Notes: generated from the letters alone by a model not told the origin. Counted from the stretch's first letter, positions 50,576 to 60,947 are shown. The stretch is 64,000 bases of DNA from Bacillus sp. 123MFChir2 (GCF_000383235.1 NZ_KB910944.1:1-64000), one strand, 5' to 3'. Numbers and translations are program-made.

Positions 50576-51793
50576 ATGAAAATACTTGTAGTTTGTCAAT
50601 ACTTCTTCCCTGAACAGTTTAGAGTTAATGATATATGTTCTGAACTAGTAAAAGAAGGGCATGAGGTAACTGTTTTAACAGGGCTTCCTAACTATCCTAG
50701 TGGAATTGTAGATGAAAAATATAAAGCATTTAAAAATAGAAGAGAAGAAATAAATGGGGTTAAAGTAATACGTTCATGGCTCCTTGGAAGAGGTGAAGGG
50801 ACTAAAAGATTGGCTTTAAATTATGTTAGTTTTGCCATATCTTCTACTTTAAAGTCCATGTTTATAAAGAAAGATTTTGATTTGATTTTAGTATATCAGC
50901 TTTCGCCTGTAACAATGGCTTTGCCAGGCATATTATTAAAAAAAATAACAAAAAAACCTCTTGTATTATACTGTCATGATTTATGGCCAGAAAGCATTGC
51001 TTCGGCCGGCATTTCATCGGATAGTAAAATATATAGCGTTTTATTAAAAATAAGTAAATGGATTTATAAGAGTGCAGATGAAATATTCACAAGCTCTAAG
51101 TTATTTGAAGAATATTTTAAAAATACATTAGATATTCATGAAAACATTACCCATCTCCCAGTATATGCAGAAGCATTATTTGAAAATATTAAATTTATTA
51201 ATGCGAGCGATAATGTTATAAATCTAGTATTTGCTGGAAATATAGGGGAAATGCAAAGTGTAGAAACAATTATCTATGCTGCAAATGAACTTAAAGAAGA
51301 TCAATATATAAAATTTCATATTGTAGGAAACGGATCTTCGCGTGAAAAGTGTGAAGCCTTAACCAATCAGCTGAAACTTAATAATGTTATATTCCACGGT
51401 CAACATCCAATTACAGAAATGCCAAGGTTTTATGAAATGGCAGATGCTTTTTTAATTACGTTGAAAGCAAATAAAGTTATATCATATACGTTACCGAATA
51501 AAGTTCAATCCTACATGGCAGCCGGTAAGCCAATTATAGGAGCCATAGATGGAGAAACTCAAATAGTAATAAATGAGGCGAAGTGTGGACTGTGTGCTTC
51601 AGCAGAAAATTACAAAGAACTTGCTGATAACATAAAGCAATTTGCTATAGAAAAAGACAAGCATGCTTTATATGGTCAAAATGCAAGGAATTACTATGAT
51701 AGTAACTTCTCTAAGCAGATATATATGGAGAGATTGAATAAATTACTAACAAAAATAAATGTAGATGGAGATGTTAATCATGTTCAAAGATAA
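50576..51793 (+). CDS. Family 4 glycosyltransferase, WbuB-like
   Basis: A 405-residue GT-B enzyme. KILVVCQYFFPEQFRVNDI at the N-terminus and LYCHDLWPESI near residue 137 match the WbuB group; the donor site region is NKVQSYMAAGKPIIGAIDG. WbuB is the putative FucNAc transferase next to the fnlABC genes in E. coli O26. Here it lies directly before CapE-CapF-CapG homologues, so it likely adds FucNAc (inference from context). It overlaps capE by 14 bases. Confidence 0.82.
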   Translation: MKILVVCQYFFPEQFRVNDICSELVKEGHEVTVLTGLPNYPSGIVDEKYKAFKNRREEINGVKVIRSWLLGRGEGTKRLALNYVSFAISSTLKSMFIKKDFDLILVYQLSPVTMALPGILLKKITKKPLVLYCHDLWPESIASAGISSDSKIYSVLLKISKWIYKSADEIFTSSKLFEEYFKNTLDIHENITHLPVYAEALFENIKFINASDNVINLVFAGNIGEMQSVETIIYAANELKEDQYIKFHIVGNGSSREKCEALTNQLKLNNVIFHGQHPITEMPRFYEMADAFLITLKANKVISYTLPNKVQSYMAAGKPIIGAIDGETQIVINEAKCGLCASAENYKELADNIKQFAIEKDKHALYGQNARNYYDSNFSKQIYMERLNKLLTKINVDGDVNHVQR

Positions 51794-52817
51794 AACTTTA
51801 TTAATTACTGGAGGAACAGGTTCTTTCGGTAATGCAGTTATGAAAAGGTTTTTAAATACCGATATAAAAGAAATTCGTATTTTCTCACGTGATGAAAAGA
51901 AGCAAGATGACATGAGAAAGCTATATAAAAATGATAAACTAAAGTTTTATCTTGGGGATGTAAGAGATTTAGCAAGTGCTAAAAATGCTATGCATGGTGT
52001 AGATTATATCTTTCATGCTGCTGCATTAAAACAAGTTCCATCGTGTGAATTTTTCCCACTAGAAGCAGTAAAAACTAATATTTTAGGAACGGACAATGTA
52101 CTCACTGCTGCTATCGAATATGGTGTTAAAAAGGTAATTTGTTTATCTACGGATAAAGCAGCTTATCCAATTAACGCAATGGGAATTTCAAAAGCGATGA
52201 TGGAAAAAGTTTTTGTAGCAAAAGCAAAAACAGTATCACCAGATAGAACGCTTATTTGTGGTACAAGATATGGTAATGTAATGGCTTCACGTGGATCAGT
52301 TATCCCATTATTTATCGAACAGATTAAAACAGGACAACCTTTAACAGTAACTGATCCTAATATGACGAGATTTCTTATGAGTTTAGAAGAAGCAGTTGAA
52401 TTAGTTGTATTTGCCTTTCAAAATGCTGAAGCGGGCGATATTATGGTTCAAAAATCTCCAGCAAGTACTATTGGCGATCTTGCCCAAGCTGTAAAGGAAC
52501 TGTTTAACGCAGATAATGAAATCAAAGTAATCGGAACAAGGCACGGAGAAAAGCGTTACGAGACTCTTCTTACTAAAGAAGAATACGTAGTTGCAGAAGA
52601 TTTAGGCGGTTTCTTTAGGGTTCCTGCTGATCAAAGAGATCTTAACTATGATAAGTATTTTGCTGAGGGAGATCAAAAACTTACTACCGTAGAGGAATAT
52701 AATTCAGATAATACACAGATGCTTGATGTAGAACAAATTAAAGAGAAATTACTTGAATTAGATTATGTTCAAAAAGAACTTGAGGAATGGAATAAAAATA
52801 TTCACGTAATGAACTAA
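51780..52817 (+). CDS. capE: UDP-GlcNAc 4,6-dehydratase/5-epimerase, CapE/FnlA type
   Basis: A 345-residue short-chain dehydrogenase family enzyme without membrane helices. NAD-binding motif ITGGTGSFGNAVMKRFL at residues 9-25, active-site STDKAAYPINAMGISKAM, and GTRHGEKRYETLL near the C-terminus. It makes UDP-2-acetamido-2,6-dideoxy-beta-L-arabino-hexulose, the first step to UDP-N-acetyl-L-fucosamine. ATG 51780 follows GGAGATG. The order CapE-CapF-CapG matches S. aureus type 5/8 capsule genes. Confidence 0.88.
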   Translation: MFKDKTLLITGGTGSFGNAVMKRFLNTDIKEIRIFSRDEKKQDDMRKLYKNDKLKFYLGDVRDLASAKNAMHGVDYIFHAAALKQVPSCEFFPLEAVKTNILGTDNVLTAAIEYGVKKVICLSTDKAAYPINAMGISKAMMEKVFVAKAKTVSPDRTLICGTRYGNVMASRGSVIPLFIEQIKTGQPLTVTDPNMTRFLMSLEEAVELVVFAFQNAEAGDIMVQKSPASTIGDLAQAVKELFNADNEIKVIGTRHGEKRYETLLTKEEYVVAEDLGGFFRVPADQRDLNYDKYFAEGDQKLTTVEEYNSDNTQMLDVEQIKEKLLELDYVQKELEEWNKNIHVMN

Positions 52818-52833
52818 AGGACGGTATTAGCTA

Positions 52834-53943
52834 ATGAATATTCTTGTTACAGGTGCAAAAGGGTTTCTTGGAAAAAATCTTGTCGCTGAACTTAGAAATA
52901 GAGGATATAACAATATATTTGAGTTTACTAAAGAAAGTGATCCTACATTGCTTGATAAATATACAAAAGAAAGTGATTTTGTCTTTCATTTAGCTGGTGT
53001 AAACAGACCAGAGGATGAAAATGAATTTATGGAAGGCAATGTTGGATTTACGTCTCAATTACTAGAGTTATTAAAACGGCATGATAATAAAGCTCCAGTG
53101 CTTATTACTTCATCCATTCAGGCAGAAAAGGATAATCCTTACGGAAGAAGTAAAAAGGCAGGAGAGGAATTATTATTCAATTATTCCAAAGAAACCGATG
53201 CAAAAGTTTATGTATATAGACTTTCAAACTTATTTGGTAAATGGAGCAAACCTAACTATAATACTGTGGTAGCTACATTTTGTCACAATATAGCTAGGGG
53301 CTTGGATATCCAAATAAATAATCCAGATGCAGGACTTAATCTTTGTTATATAGATGATGTACTGGAGGAGTTTTTAAGAGCTGTAGAGTTTAATCCGACT
53401 ATGCAAGATGATTACTGTGTTGTACCCGTGGTATATACAATTAAACTTGGAGAGTTAGCTGAACTTATAAAAAGCTTTAAGGAAAGCAGGACAAATTTAA
53501 GTATTTCAAATATGAAAGATGATTTAACTAAGAAACTTTATAGCACGTATTTAAGCTTTCTGCCGGAAGATGAGTTCGCTTATGATCTCAAAATGAATAG
53601 CGATCATAGAGGATCTTTTACAGAGTTTATTAGAACATCTGAAAGAGGACAAGTTTCTATCAATGTATCTAAGCCAGGAATTACAAAAGGAAACCATTGG
53701 CACCATACTAAAAACGAAAAGTTTCTAGTAGTTAGTGGGGAAGGTTTAATTCGATTTAGGAAAATAGAATCAGACGATATTATTGAATATAGAGTAAGCG
53801 GTAAAAAGTTACAGGTTGTAGATATACCTACTGGATATACTCACTCAATTGTGAATGTAGGAGAAAATGATCTTATAACGGTAATGTGGGCAAATGAATG
53901 TTTTAATCCAGAAAAACCGGATACTTACTTTTTGGAGGTATGA
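52834..53943 (+). CDS. capF: Bifunctional 3-epimerase/4-reductase, CapF/FnlB type
   Basis: A 369-residue two-domain enzyme. Residues 1-245 are a reductase SDR domain (NILVTGAKGFLGKNLVAEL, and YGRSKKAGEELLFNY with the Tyr-Lys pair). Residues 250-369 are a zinc cupin: GITKGNHWHHTKNEKFLVV carries the histidines, followed by YTHSIVNVGENDLITVMW. CapF epimerises C-3 and reduces C-4 to give UDP-N-acetyl-6-deoxy-L-talosamine. It stands between capE and capG with short spacers. Confidence 0.9.
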   Translation: MNILVTGAKGFLGKNLVAELRNRGYNNIFEFTKESDPTLLDKYTKESDFVFHLAGVNRPEDENEFMEGNVGFTSQLLELLKRHDNKAPVLITSSIQAEKDNPYGRSKKAGEELLFNYSKETDAKVYVYRLSNLFGKWSKPNYNTVVATFCHNIARGLDIQINNPDAGLNLCYIDDVLEEFLRAVEFNPTMQDDYCVVPVVYTIKLGELAELIKSFKESRTNLSISNMKDDLTKKLYSTYLSFLPEDEFAYDLKMNSDHRGSFTEFIRTSERGQVSINVSKPGITKGNHWHHTKNEKFLVVSGEGLIRFRKIESDDIIEYRVSGKKLQVVDIPTGYTHSIVNVGENDLITVMWANECFNPEKPDTYFLEV

Positions 53944-53946
53944 TTC

Positions 53947-55071
53947 ATGAAAAAACTAAAAGTCATGACAGTTGTTGGTACTAGACCAGAAATTATAAGA
54001 CTATCAGCTGTAATTAATAAATTAGAAGAATCAAGTGCAATAGAACATATTCTTGTTCATACAGGACAAAATTATGATTATGAATTAAACGAAGTGTTTT
54101 TTAAAGATTTTAATTTGAAAAAACCAGATTACTTTTTAAATGCAGCTACTGGAACTGCGGTAGAAACTATCGGTAACATCCTGGTTAAGATAGATCCTAT
54201 TATGGAAGAAGTACAACCAGATGCTTTTTTAGTGTTGGGAGATACAAATAGTTGTTTATGTGCTATTGCAGCAAAGAGAAGACATATTCCAATTTTCCAT
54301 ATGGAAGCAGGAAATAGATGTTTTGACCAAAGAGTGCCAGAAGAAACTAACAGAAAAATTGTTGACCATACAGCTGATATTAATTTAACTTACAGTGATA
54401 TCGCAAGGGAATATCTCCTTAGAGAAGGGGTCCCAGCAGATAGAATTATTAAAACAGGAAGCCCGATGTTCGAAGTTCTCAATTCAAGAAAAAATGATAT
54501 TGAGGAATCAGATGTATTAGAAAGATTAGGGCTTGAGGAAGAAAAATATTTTGTAGTGTCAGCTCACAGAGAAGAAAATATTAATTCGGAAGTTAATTTC
54601 CTAGATTTAGTAGATAGCTTAAATGCAATTGCAGAAAAATATAATATGCCTGTAATCGTAAGTACGCACCCTAGAACTAAAAAAATGATTGATGCTAAAG
54701 GAATAGAGTTTAATCCGTTAGTAAAAACGATGAAACCTCTAGGATTTAATGATTATGTAAAACTTCAAATTAACTCTAAAGCAGTTCTTAGTGATAGTGG
54801 AACGATTAGTGAAGAATCTTCTGTTCTTGGGTTTAGAGCTTTGAATATTAGACAAGCCCATGAAAGACCAGAAGCAATGGAAGAATCAGCGGTTATGATG
54901 GTAGGTTTAAGGAAAGAACGAATATTACAGGGATTAGGGATATTAGAAATACAAGAAAAAAATACATTAAGGCTTGTTGGAGATTATAGCATGCCGAATG
55001 TATCAGATAAGGTACTTAGAATAATTTTGTCATATACAGATTATGTTAATAGAGTTGTTTGGGGAAAGTAA
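53947..55071 (+). CDS. capG: UDP-N-acetyl-6-deoxytalosamine 2-epimerase, CapG/FnlC type
   Basis: A 374-residue WecB-like non-hydrolysing epimerase. TVVGTRPEIIRLSAVINKL and HTGQNYDYELNEVFF at the N-terminus, HMEAGNRCFDQRVPEETNRK in the middle and LSDSGTISEESSVLGFRALN in the C-lobe. It inverts C-2 to yield UDP-N-acetyl-L-fucosamine. WecB for ManNAc is similar, but the CapE-CapF context and NRCFDQRVPEE segment favour CapG. ATG 53947 directly follows capF with GGAGG. Confidence 0.87.
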   Translation: MKKLKVMTVVGTRPEIIRLSAVINKLEESSAIEHILVHTGQNYDYELNEVFFKDFNLKKPDYFLNAATGTAVETIGNILVKIDPIMEEVQPDAFLVLGDTNSCLCAIAAKRRHIPIFHMEAGNRCFDQRVPEETNRKIVDHTADINLTYSDIAREYLLREGVPADRIIKTGSPMFEVLNSRKNDIEESDVLERLGLEEEKYFVVSAHREENINSEVNFLDLVDSLNAIAEKYNMPVIVSTHPRTKKMIDAKGIEFNPLVKTMKPLGFNDYVKLQINSKAVLSDSGTISEESSVLGFRALNIRQAHERPEAMEESAVMMVGLRKERILQGLGILEIQEKNTLRLVGDYSMPNVSDKVLRIILSYTDYVNRVVWGK

Positions 55072-55583
55072 AAGCAGTAATTTTTCATGATTCCAAACGG
55101 ATAAAAATAACAAATCTCTTATGTTATTTGTAATTCTTTTTTTGATTTGGTTAAGTGACATCCCGTGCATTAAGTGTGAGAGTGTTTAACACGCGCGTTG
55201 AAAATAAAACAGAAGTCTTTAATTTACAATGTTTTTGTAGGCTGGAAGCTTGATGTGATAGTGATAGCACGTTCGTAGGACAAATCCTGTTCTGTTGGAT
55301 AGATGATTGAAAGTTTTCGTTCTAAATCCAATTGGCGGATTTGTCTTTTTTGTTTTTATAATTTGGAAAACATTTGAGGTAAATGTACTTACACGAGTTT
55401 ATATATTAAATCTTATAATTAAAGAAAAGCATTGTTCGATTTGTAGAGTTAAGTGTGAGAGTAATGAAAAATTTTATTTAACAAATGATTATCAAAATGA
55501 GAATGTGTAGCTAAAACTTGTAAGGGTTATTAAGAACTTCTCTAAAATTATTAATAGTATTGCTTGGAGAAAGGAATAAAAAT
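55072..55583. other. Gap of about 500 bp between capG and the next glycosyltransferase
   Basis: Mostly AT-rich. AAGTGTGAGAG recurs at about 55168 and 55450. An open frame at 55307-55510 has no ribosome site and no recognisable similarity. It may be the remains of a lost gene; nothing more can be supported. Confidence 0.4.
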
Positions 55584-56666
55584 ATGAACATTATGGTTTT
55601 TGATGTTCCAGCAGAAAGCGGAGGAGCACTATCTATCTTAAATGACTTTTATAATGAAGTGGTTGAAAGTAAAAATAAAAGTATTAATTGGTTTTTTGTA
55701 GTAAGTACACCTAAGTTAGAAGAAACAGATAATATAAAAGTACTACAATTTCCTTGGATCAAGAAAAGTTGGGGGCACCGTTTTTATTTTGATCAGGTTA
55801 TAGCTCCAGAACTGGTGAAAAAATATAAAGTGGATAAAATATTTTCACTTCAAAATGTTATAATTCCACGTACAAATTGTAATCAAGTTCTTTATGTGCA
55901 TCAACCTTTACCATTTGTGGATTATAAATTTTCAATTAAAGATAATAAACTGTTCTGGATATATCAAAATATAATAGGACGCAATATAATTAACTCAATA
56001 AAGAAAGTGCAGCATGTTATTGTTCAAACTCAATGGATGAAAAAAGCTTGTATACAAAAAGCTCAAATTCAAGATAATAAAATTGAAGTTATACCACCAA
56101 CTATTAATATAACAATGAAAAATTATTTTGAGCCCAATGAAAAATCACTATCAACCTTCTTTTATCCTGCTAGTAACAGTGTATATAAAAATCATAAAAT
56201 TATTGTAGAGGCGTGTCGGCAGTTAAAAGTTTTAACGAATATAGATTATGAGATAATATTTACATTGGATGGAAATGAAGATCAATATACGATAGATTTA
56301 TATAGTCAGATACAAGAAGAACAATTACCTATTCGCTTTGAAGGCTCGAAGACAAGAGAAGAAGTTTTTGAGCTATATACTAAATCAATCTTACTTTTCC
56401 CTTCTTATATTGAAACCTTTGGTATGCCTATGCTTGAAGCAAGGATGCACAAAGGAATTATAATTGCAGCGGATACATCATTTGCAAAAGAGATACTTGA
56501 AGGTTATGAAAATGCAAAGTTTTTTGAAGCATTTGATTCAAAAGAGTTGAGTTTGTTAATGTATCAGTATCTTCAAAAACAAAATCAATATAATACAGTG
56601 CTTGAAGCTCAAGATAAAGGAAGTAAGACAAAACAATTAATCGATATTTTAACAAATGAACAATAA
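55584..56666 (+). CDS. Family 4 glycosyltransferase
   Basis: A 360-residue GT-B protein. The N-lobe begins NIMVFDVPAESGGALSILND, and VLYVHQPLPFVDYKFS resembles acceptor-side sequences of mannosyl- or rhamnosyltransferases. The donor site is LLFPSYIETFGMPMLEARM with the E-x7-E pattern. It probably adds one sugar to the repeat unit; which sugar cannot be read. ATG 55584 has GAGAAAGGAA upstream; the ATG at 55560 precedes that site. Confidence 0.8.
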   Translation: MNIMVFDVPAESGGALSILNDFYNEVVESKNKSINWFFVVSTPKLEETDNIKVLQFPWIKKSWGHRFYFDQVIAPELVKKYKVDKIFSLQNVIIPRTNCNQVLYVHQPLPFVDYKFSIKDNKLFWIYQNIIGRNIINSIKKVQHVIVQTQWMKKACIQKAQIQDNKIEVIPPTINITMKNYFEPNEKSLSTFFYPASNSVYKNHKIIVEACRQLKVLTNIDYEIIFTLDGNEDQYTIDLYSQIQEEQLPIRFEGSKTREEVFELYTKSILLFPSYIETFGMPMLEARMHKGIIIAADTSFAKEILEGYENAKFFEAFDSKELSLLMYQYLQKQNQYNTVLEAQDKGSKTKQLIDILTNEQ

Positions 56667-56741
56667 GCAGAACAATTATTGATTTAAATATAAGAATGAC
56701 ATCAAAAGTCATTGAAAAAACTAATTTTATAGGTGTAGAAA

Positions 56742-57977
56742 ATGAAAATTTTATATTTTGGAAGTCTTTGCGATGAAGAATGGCTTGAGTCTATATCCAA
56801 TACTAACGGAATACCATCCCGTGTTGCACAATATTCTTTTGAGAAAGCGTTAGTTAGTGGTTTTTCTGAAATTGAAGATGCCGATATGGAAATATATTAT
56901 CTCTATCAAGAGCAATATTATCCAAGGGGAAAATTCTTAAAATTTAATAAGAGAAGAAAGCAATTAAATGATAGATATATGGTGAGATATTTATCTAATA
57001 TTAATTTACCGCTTATTAAAGAAATATATTCTTTATTTCAAGGTATGTTTTTAACTTTGAAATGGGGAATAAAAAACTTTAAGAATAAGGAGAAGATTAT
57101 CTTAACACCATTTAACTATACACCGCTGTCCCTTGGTATTTATGTAGTTTCAAAGCTATTCAAAATAAAACGAGTGAATATTTTCACGGATCTTTCAAGT
57201 GATATAATGAATTCTAAAAGACAAAAGGAAATGCATTGGCTTAAGAAAATGTCTTTATCTTATTATGTAAAATTAGTAAACTTTATCGAACATAATTACG
57301 ATGGTTATGTTCTTTTTACTGAACCAATGAAAGAAAGAGTAAATTCGTCGAATAAACCGTACATAGTCATGGAAGGTATTTTTAATAATGATCTAGATTT
57401 GTCTGAGGTACCAAAGAGTAAAGCTATTATGTATGCAGGGACTTTGGCTTTTGAATATGGGATCAAAAATATTTTAGATGCTTTTGAGCAAATAGAAGAT
57501 GATGAACTTGAACTTTGGCTCTTTGGTGATGGAGACATGAGAGAATATATAGAAAATCTATCCGTAAAGGATACGAGGGTTAAATATTTTGGTTTTAAAC
57601 CAAGAGCGGAAGTTTTTGAATATGAAAAAAAAGCCGCGATATTAATTAACGCAAGAAATCCAGAAGATGAATATACTATGTATTCTTTTCCTTCAAAAAC
57701 ATTTGAATATATGGTTTCAGGAACGCCGTTTTTAACTACAAGATTAAAAGGTATACCAGAAGATTATGATAAATACATCTATTCTATAAATAATAGTGAT
57801 ATTAATTCGCTTAAACAAGCAATTGAAGAAATATTATCAAGCCCAGCTGAAAAAATAAATAAACTAACTGAAAGTGCTAGAATATTCATTTTGGAGAATA
57901 AGAATAGTACTGTTCAAGCGACAAAAGTTTTAGATTTTCTGATTACCATAATACACAATAGAAAAATATCTAAATGA
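56742..57977 (+). CDS. Family 4 glycosyltransferase
   Basis: A 411-residue GT-B-type protein starting KILYFGSLCDEEWLESIS. The C-lobe has IMYAGTLAFEYGIKNILDAF, LWLFGDGDMREYIENL and the donor loop YSFPSKTFEYMVSGTPFLT. No N-terminal membrane segment. The exact linkage is unknown. It starts at ATG 56742, after GGTGTAG, with only a weak ribosome site, and is followed by a 320-bp gap. Confidence 0.8.
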   Translation: MKILYFGSLCDEEWLESISNTNGIPSRVAQYSFEKALVSGFSEIEDADMEIYYLYQEQYYPRGKFLKFNKRRKQLNDRYMVRYLSNINLPLIKEIYSLFQGMFLTLKWGIKNFKNKEKIILTPFNYTPLSLGIYVVSKLFKIKRVNIFTDLSSDIMNSKRQKEMHWLKKMSLSYYVKLVNFIEHNYDGYVLFTEPMKERVNSSNKPYIVMEGIFNNDLDLSEVPKSKAIMYAGTLAFEYGIKNILDAFEQIEDDELELWLFGDGDMREYIENLSVKDTRVKYFGFKPRAEVFEYEKKAAILINARNPEDEYTMYSFPSKTFEYMVSGTPFLTTRLKGIPEDYDKYIYSINNSDINSLKQAIEEILSSPAEKINKLTESARIFILENKNSTVQATKVLDFLITIIHNRKISK

Positions 57978-58304
57978 AGATGTAGCTAATATTATTAGGA
58001 ATAAAATTTATTTAAATTGGTAAGAGACTTAGTATCTTAAATATCTTTTTTATTTAGTTTAAAAGTCCCGAGGCAGGATTATTCTGAATTCATCTGAGTA
58101 TTGTTTAAAATACCAAAGGAGTATACTTTGGTTTTAGAAACAGTGCTTCTATTTATTAATAAGTTTATATTTATAGTAAATTTATCGTATCTATGTGGAA
58201 TTTATTTAAGGCGCATGGAGTACATTTTTATCATTATATTATAAAATTTAGTATGTAAGAATTATGTAGTTACTTAGAGTGAAGGTTTAAGGAGAGTTTT
58301 GTTC
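57978..58304. other. AT-rich gap before the third glycosyltransferase
   Basis: About 320 bp with stop codons in every frame and no clear terminator or promoter. No feature can be supported other than the ribosome site AAGGAGAG at 58289. Confidence 0.4.
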
Positions 58305-59576
58305 ATGAAAATATTGTGGCTTACAAATATCCCTCTTCCAGAGGCCAGCTTACTTCTAAATGAGGAAGTGCTTCCTTTTGGGGGATGGCTAGTTAATGCA
58401 TCTGCAACACTTTCGTTAACCAAGGATGTGTCACTATCTGTTGCATTTCCCAATCAGAGATTTAATGACGTAAAGTTATTGGAAGGAAAAGAAATGAAAT
58501 ATTATACATTTCCTTCTGTGAATAGTAGCGATTTGAATCAAATCAACAATAATCAATACCTGGAGCTAATTGTAGAACAATGCAAGCCAGATATTGTTCA
58601 TATTTTTGGTACTGAGTTTATTCATACGCTTTCGATGGTAAATGTTTGTCGAAAGAAAAATATTAAGATTGTTGTATCCATCCAAGGTTTAGTATCTATT
58701 ATTCCTAAACACTATATGTTAGCCCTACCTGTAAATGTTCAAAAAAGGTATACCTTTAGGGATTTATTAAAACGAGATAATATAAAAAAACAACAGAAAA
58801 AATTCATTAAACGTGGGGAATTTGAAATTGAATCATTAAGAAAGGTAAACAACGTTATTGGGAGAACTACTTGGGATAAAGCATGTACTACTCAAATAAA
58901 TCCAAATGTAACTTATCATCATTGTGATGAAACATTAAGAGAAGAATTTTATAACTATCAGTGGGACATAAAAAAAATAGAAAGGCATTCTATTTTTTTA
59001 AGTCAAGGATCTTATCCTATAAAGGGTCTTCATTTTATGATTGAAGCTATGCCTTTGATATTGAAGAAATTTCCTAATACAAAGTTATATATTGGAGGTA
59101 CTGATATAACGAGTTCCAAAACTTTGAAGGAAAAAATGAAAATTTCATCTTATGGAAAGTATATCAAAGAGTTGATTAAAAAATATAATCTTCAAGATAA
59201 AATTGTTTTTACTGGACTATTAAGTGAAAAACAAATGTGTGAAAGATACCTACAGTCGAATGTGTTTGTTTGTCCATCAACTATTGAAAATAGTCCTAAT
59301 TCTTTAGGAGAAGCAATGATATTAGGTGTTCCTTGTGTTGCTTCAGATGTTGGAGGTGTGTCTGATATGTTAAAACATAAAGAGGAAGGTTTTGTATATC
59401 AAACAGATGCTCCTTATATGTTAGCTCATTATGTGTGTGAAATATTTAAAAATGATGAGTTAGCTTTAAAATTTTCTGAAAATGCAAGAGCACATGCTTT
59501 GAAAACGCATGATTCTATAAAAAATACAAAACGTCTAATAGAGATATATGAAGATATTTTGCAAAAGAAGGTATAG
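58305..59576 (+). CDS. Family 4 glycosyltransferase
   Basis: A 423-residue GT-B protein. KILWLTNIPLPEASLLLNEE begins the N-lobe, DIVHIFGTEFIHTLSMVNV follows, and the donor region VFVCPSTIENSPNSLGEAMI (with E-x7-E) and LGVPCVASDVGGVSDML are typical GT4. ATG 58305 is ten bases after AAGGAG; TTG 58299 would be very close. It is three bases from the flippase gene, so the two are coupled. Confidence 0.85.
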   Translation: MKILWLTNIPLPEASLLLNEEVLPFGGWLVNASATLSLTKDVSLSVAFPNQRFNDVKLLEGKEMKYYTFPSVNSSDLNQINNNQYLELIVEQCKPDIVHIFGTEFIHTLSMVNVCRKKNIKIVVSIQGLVSIIPKHYMLALPVNVQKRYTFRDLLKRDNIKKQQKKFIKRGEFEIESLRKVNNVIGRTTWDKACTTQINPNVTYHHCDETLREEFYNYQWDIKKIERHSIFLSQGSYPIKGLHFMIEAMPLILKKFPNTKLYIGGTDITSSKTLKEKMKISSYGKYIKELIKKYNLQDKIVFTGLLSEKQMCERYLQSNVFVCPSTIENSPNSLGEAMILGVPCVASDVGGVSDMLKHKEEGFVYQTDAPYMLAHYVCEIFKNDELALKFSENARAHALKTHDSIKNTKRLIEIYEDILQKKV

Positions 59577-59579
59577 ACA

Positions 59580-60923
59580 TTGAAAGTTAAAAATATTATT
59601 GCATTATCGTTTGAACGAATAAAAGGTAATGAAGTCGCTGCAAAAATTATGCGTAATGCAAGTTGGTTAGTTGGAGATAAAGTCTTTACTATGGTTATTG
59701 GTGTATTTGTTATGGCATTAGTAGCTAGGTATTTGGGTCCAGAAAAGTATGGATTATACAATTATGCCCTAGCTTTTGTTACTTTGTTTACGGCTTTATC
59801 GACACTAGGGTTAGAAACATTATCTATTAAATCGATTGTGCATCAAGAAGAAGAAGAGGGAACAATACTCTTTACGTCTTTAGTTTTACGAGTAATAGGG
59901 GGAATCTTTTTAACCTTTTTAACCAGTGTAATTATTCGATTGTTTGCACCAAATGAACCTCTTGTTCATTCACTTGTAATGATTATGTCATTTACTATGA
60001 TTTTTAAATCATTAGAAGTTATTGAATATTGGATACAAGCACACCAAAAATCGAAAATATCTTCGTTAATTCGTATGGGTGCATACGTTTTTTCTGCTTT
60101 ACTCAAAGTAGCTTTTGTGTTTTTAAAGGGAAGTTTATTCCATCTAGCTCTCATTTATATGTCTGATGCATTAATTGTAGGAATAGCGCTAGTTATTGCA
60201 TATTTTAAAAATAGAACATCTTATACAAAGTTGAAATTTAAATTCCAATATGCAAAAAAAATATTATCGCAAAGCTGGTATTTAATTCTTTCAGGGCTTA
60301 TGGTAACGCTTTATATGCAACTTGACAAGGTGATGTTGGGCTCCATGTTGACAAATAAAAAGGAATTAGGTATGTATTCAGCTGCAACTCAAATTGCGAA
60401 CATGTGGTATTTTGTACCCTTAGCCGTTATTACCTCATTTCAACCTATTATTATGAAGAAAAAATTAGAAACTGATGAAAAGTATATAAATGCTATGCAA
60501 ACTTTGTATTCAATTGTTGCATGGATTGGAATAGCGTTTGGACTGTTTATCATTCTATTTTCAGATTTTATTGTGTCAATTTTATATGGACAAGAATATA
60601 ATCGAGCAGCAGATATAATTACAGTGAGCGTATGGGCTGGTACTTTTGCAACGTTAGGATCTGCAAGATCAATTTGGCTATTAGTTGAAAATCTGCAGAA
60701 GTATACGTTATTTTATACTTTAGTAGGTTTGGTAATAAATGTAGGTTTAAATTATCTATTGATACCTACTTATGGAGGATTTGGGGCAGCATTTGCAACT
60801 CTTATAGCCCAAATTTTTGCAAATGTCTTTGCGTTAGTTCTTTTCAAAAAAACACGAATATCCAGCGTCATGATTATAAAGGCATTTTCCCCAAAATATT
60901 TATTTAATTTGAGGAAGCTATAA
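59580..60923 (+). CDS. wzx: Wzx-type polysaccharide flippase
   Basis: A 447-residue membrane protein with about twelve to fourteen helices of the MOP exporter superfamily. NASWLVGDKVFTMVIGVFVM and ARYLGPEKYGLYNYALAFV are the typical N-terminal run, and YNRAADIITVSVWAGTFATL lies in the later half. It flips the lipid-linked repeat unit across the membrane. The start is TTG 59580 after GAAGG. Together with the polymerase-like gene at the right edge this shows a Wzx/Wzy pathway. Confidence 0.9.
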   Translation: MKVKNIIALSFERIKGNEVAAKIMRNASWLVGDKVFTMVIGVFVMALVARYLGPEKYGLYNYALAFVTLFTALSTLGLETLSIKSIVHQEEEEGTILFTSLVLRVIGGIFLTFLTSVIIRLFAPNEPLVHSLVMIMSFTMIFKSLEVIEYWIQAHQKSKISSLIRMGAYVFSALLKVAFVFLKGSLFHLALIYMSDALIVGIALVIAYFKNRTSYTKLKFKFQYAKKILSQSWYLILSGLMVTLYMQLDKVMLGSMLTNKKELGMYSAATQIANMWYFVPLAVITSFQPIIMKKKLETDEKYINAMQTLYSIVAWIGIAFGLFIILFSDFIVSILYGQEYNRAADIITVSVWAGTFATLGSARSIWLLVENLQKYTLFYTLVGLVINVGLNYLLIPTYGGFGAAFATLIAQIFANVFALVLFKKTRISSVMIIKAFSPKYLFNLRKL

Positions 60924-60947
60924 ATTTAAAATAATGGAGGCAATTTA

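Noticed and set aside
55232-55280. JUMPstart/ops-like antitermination element after capG
   Set aside because: GTGATAGTGATAGCACG is only loosely similar to ops and there is no RfaH-like gene nearby.
55307-55510. 67-codon frame after capG
   Set aside because: No ribosome site and no similarity; kept only as part of a gap that may hold gene remains.
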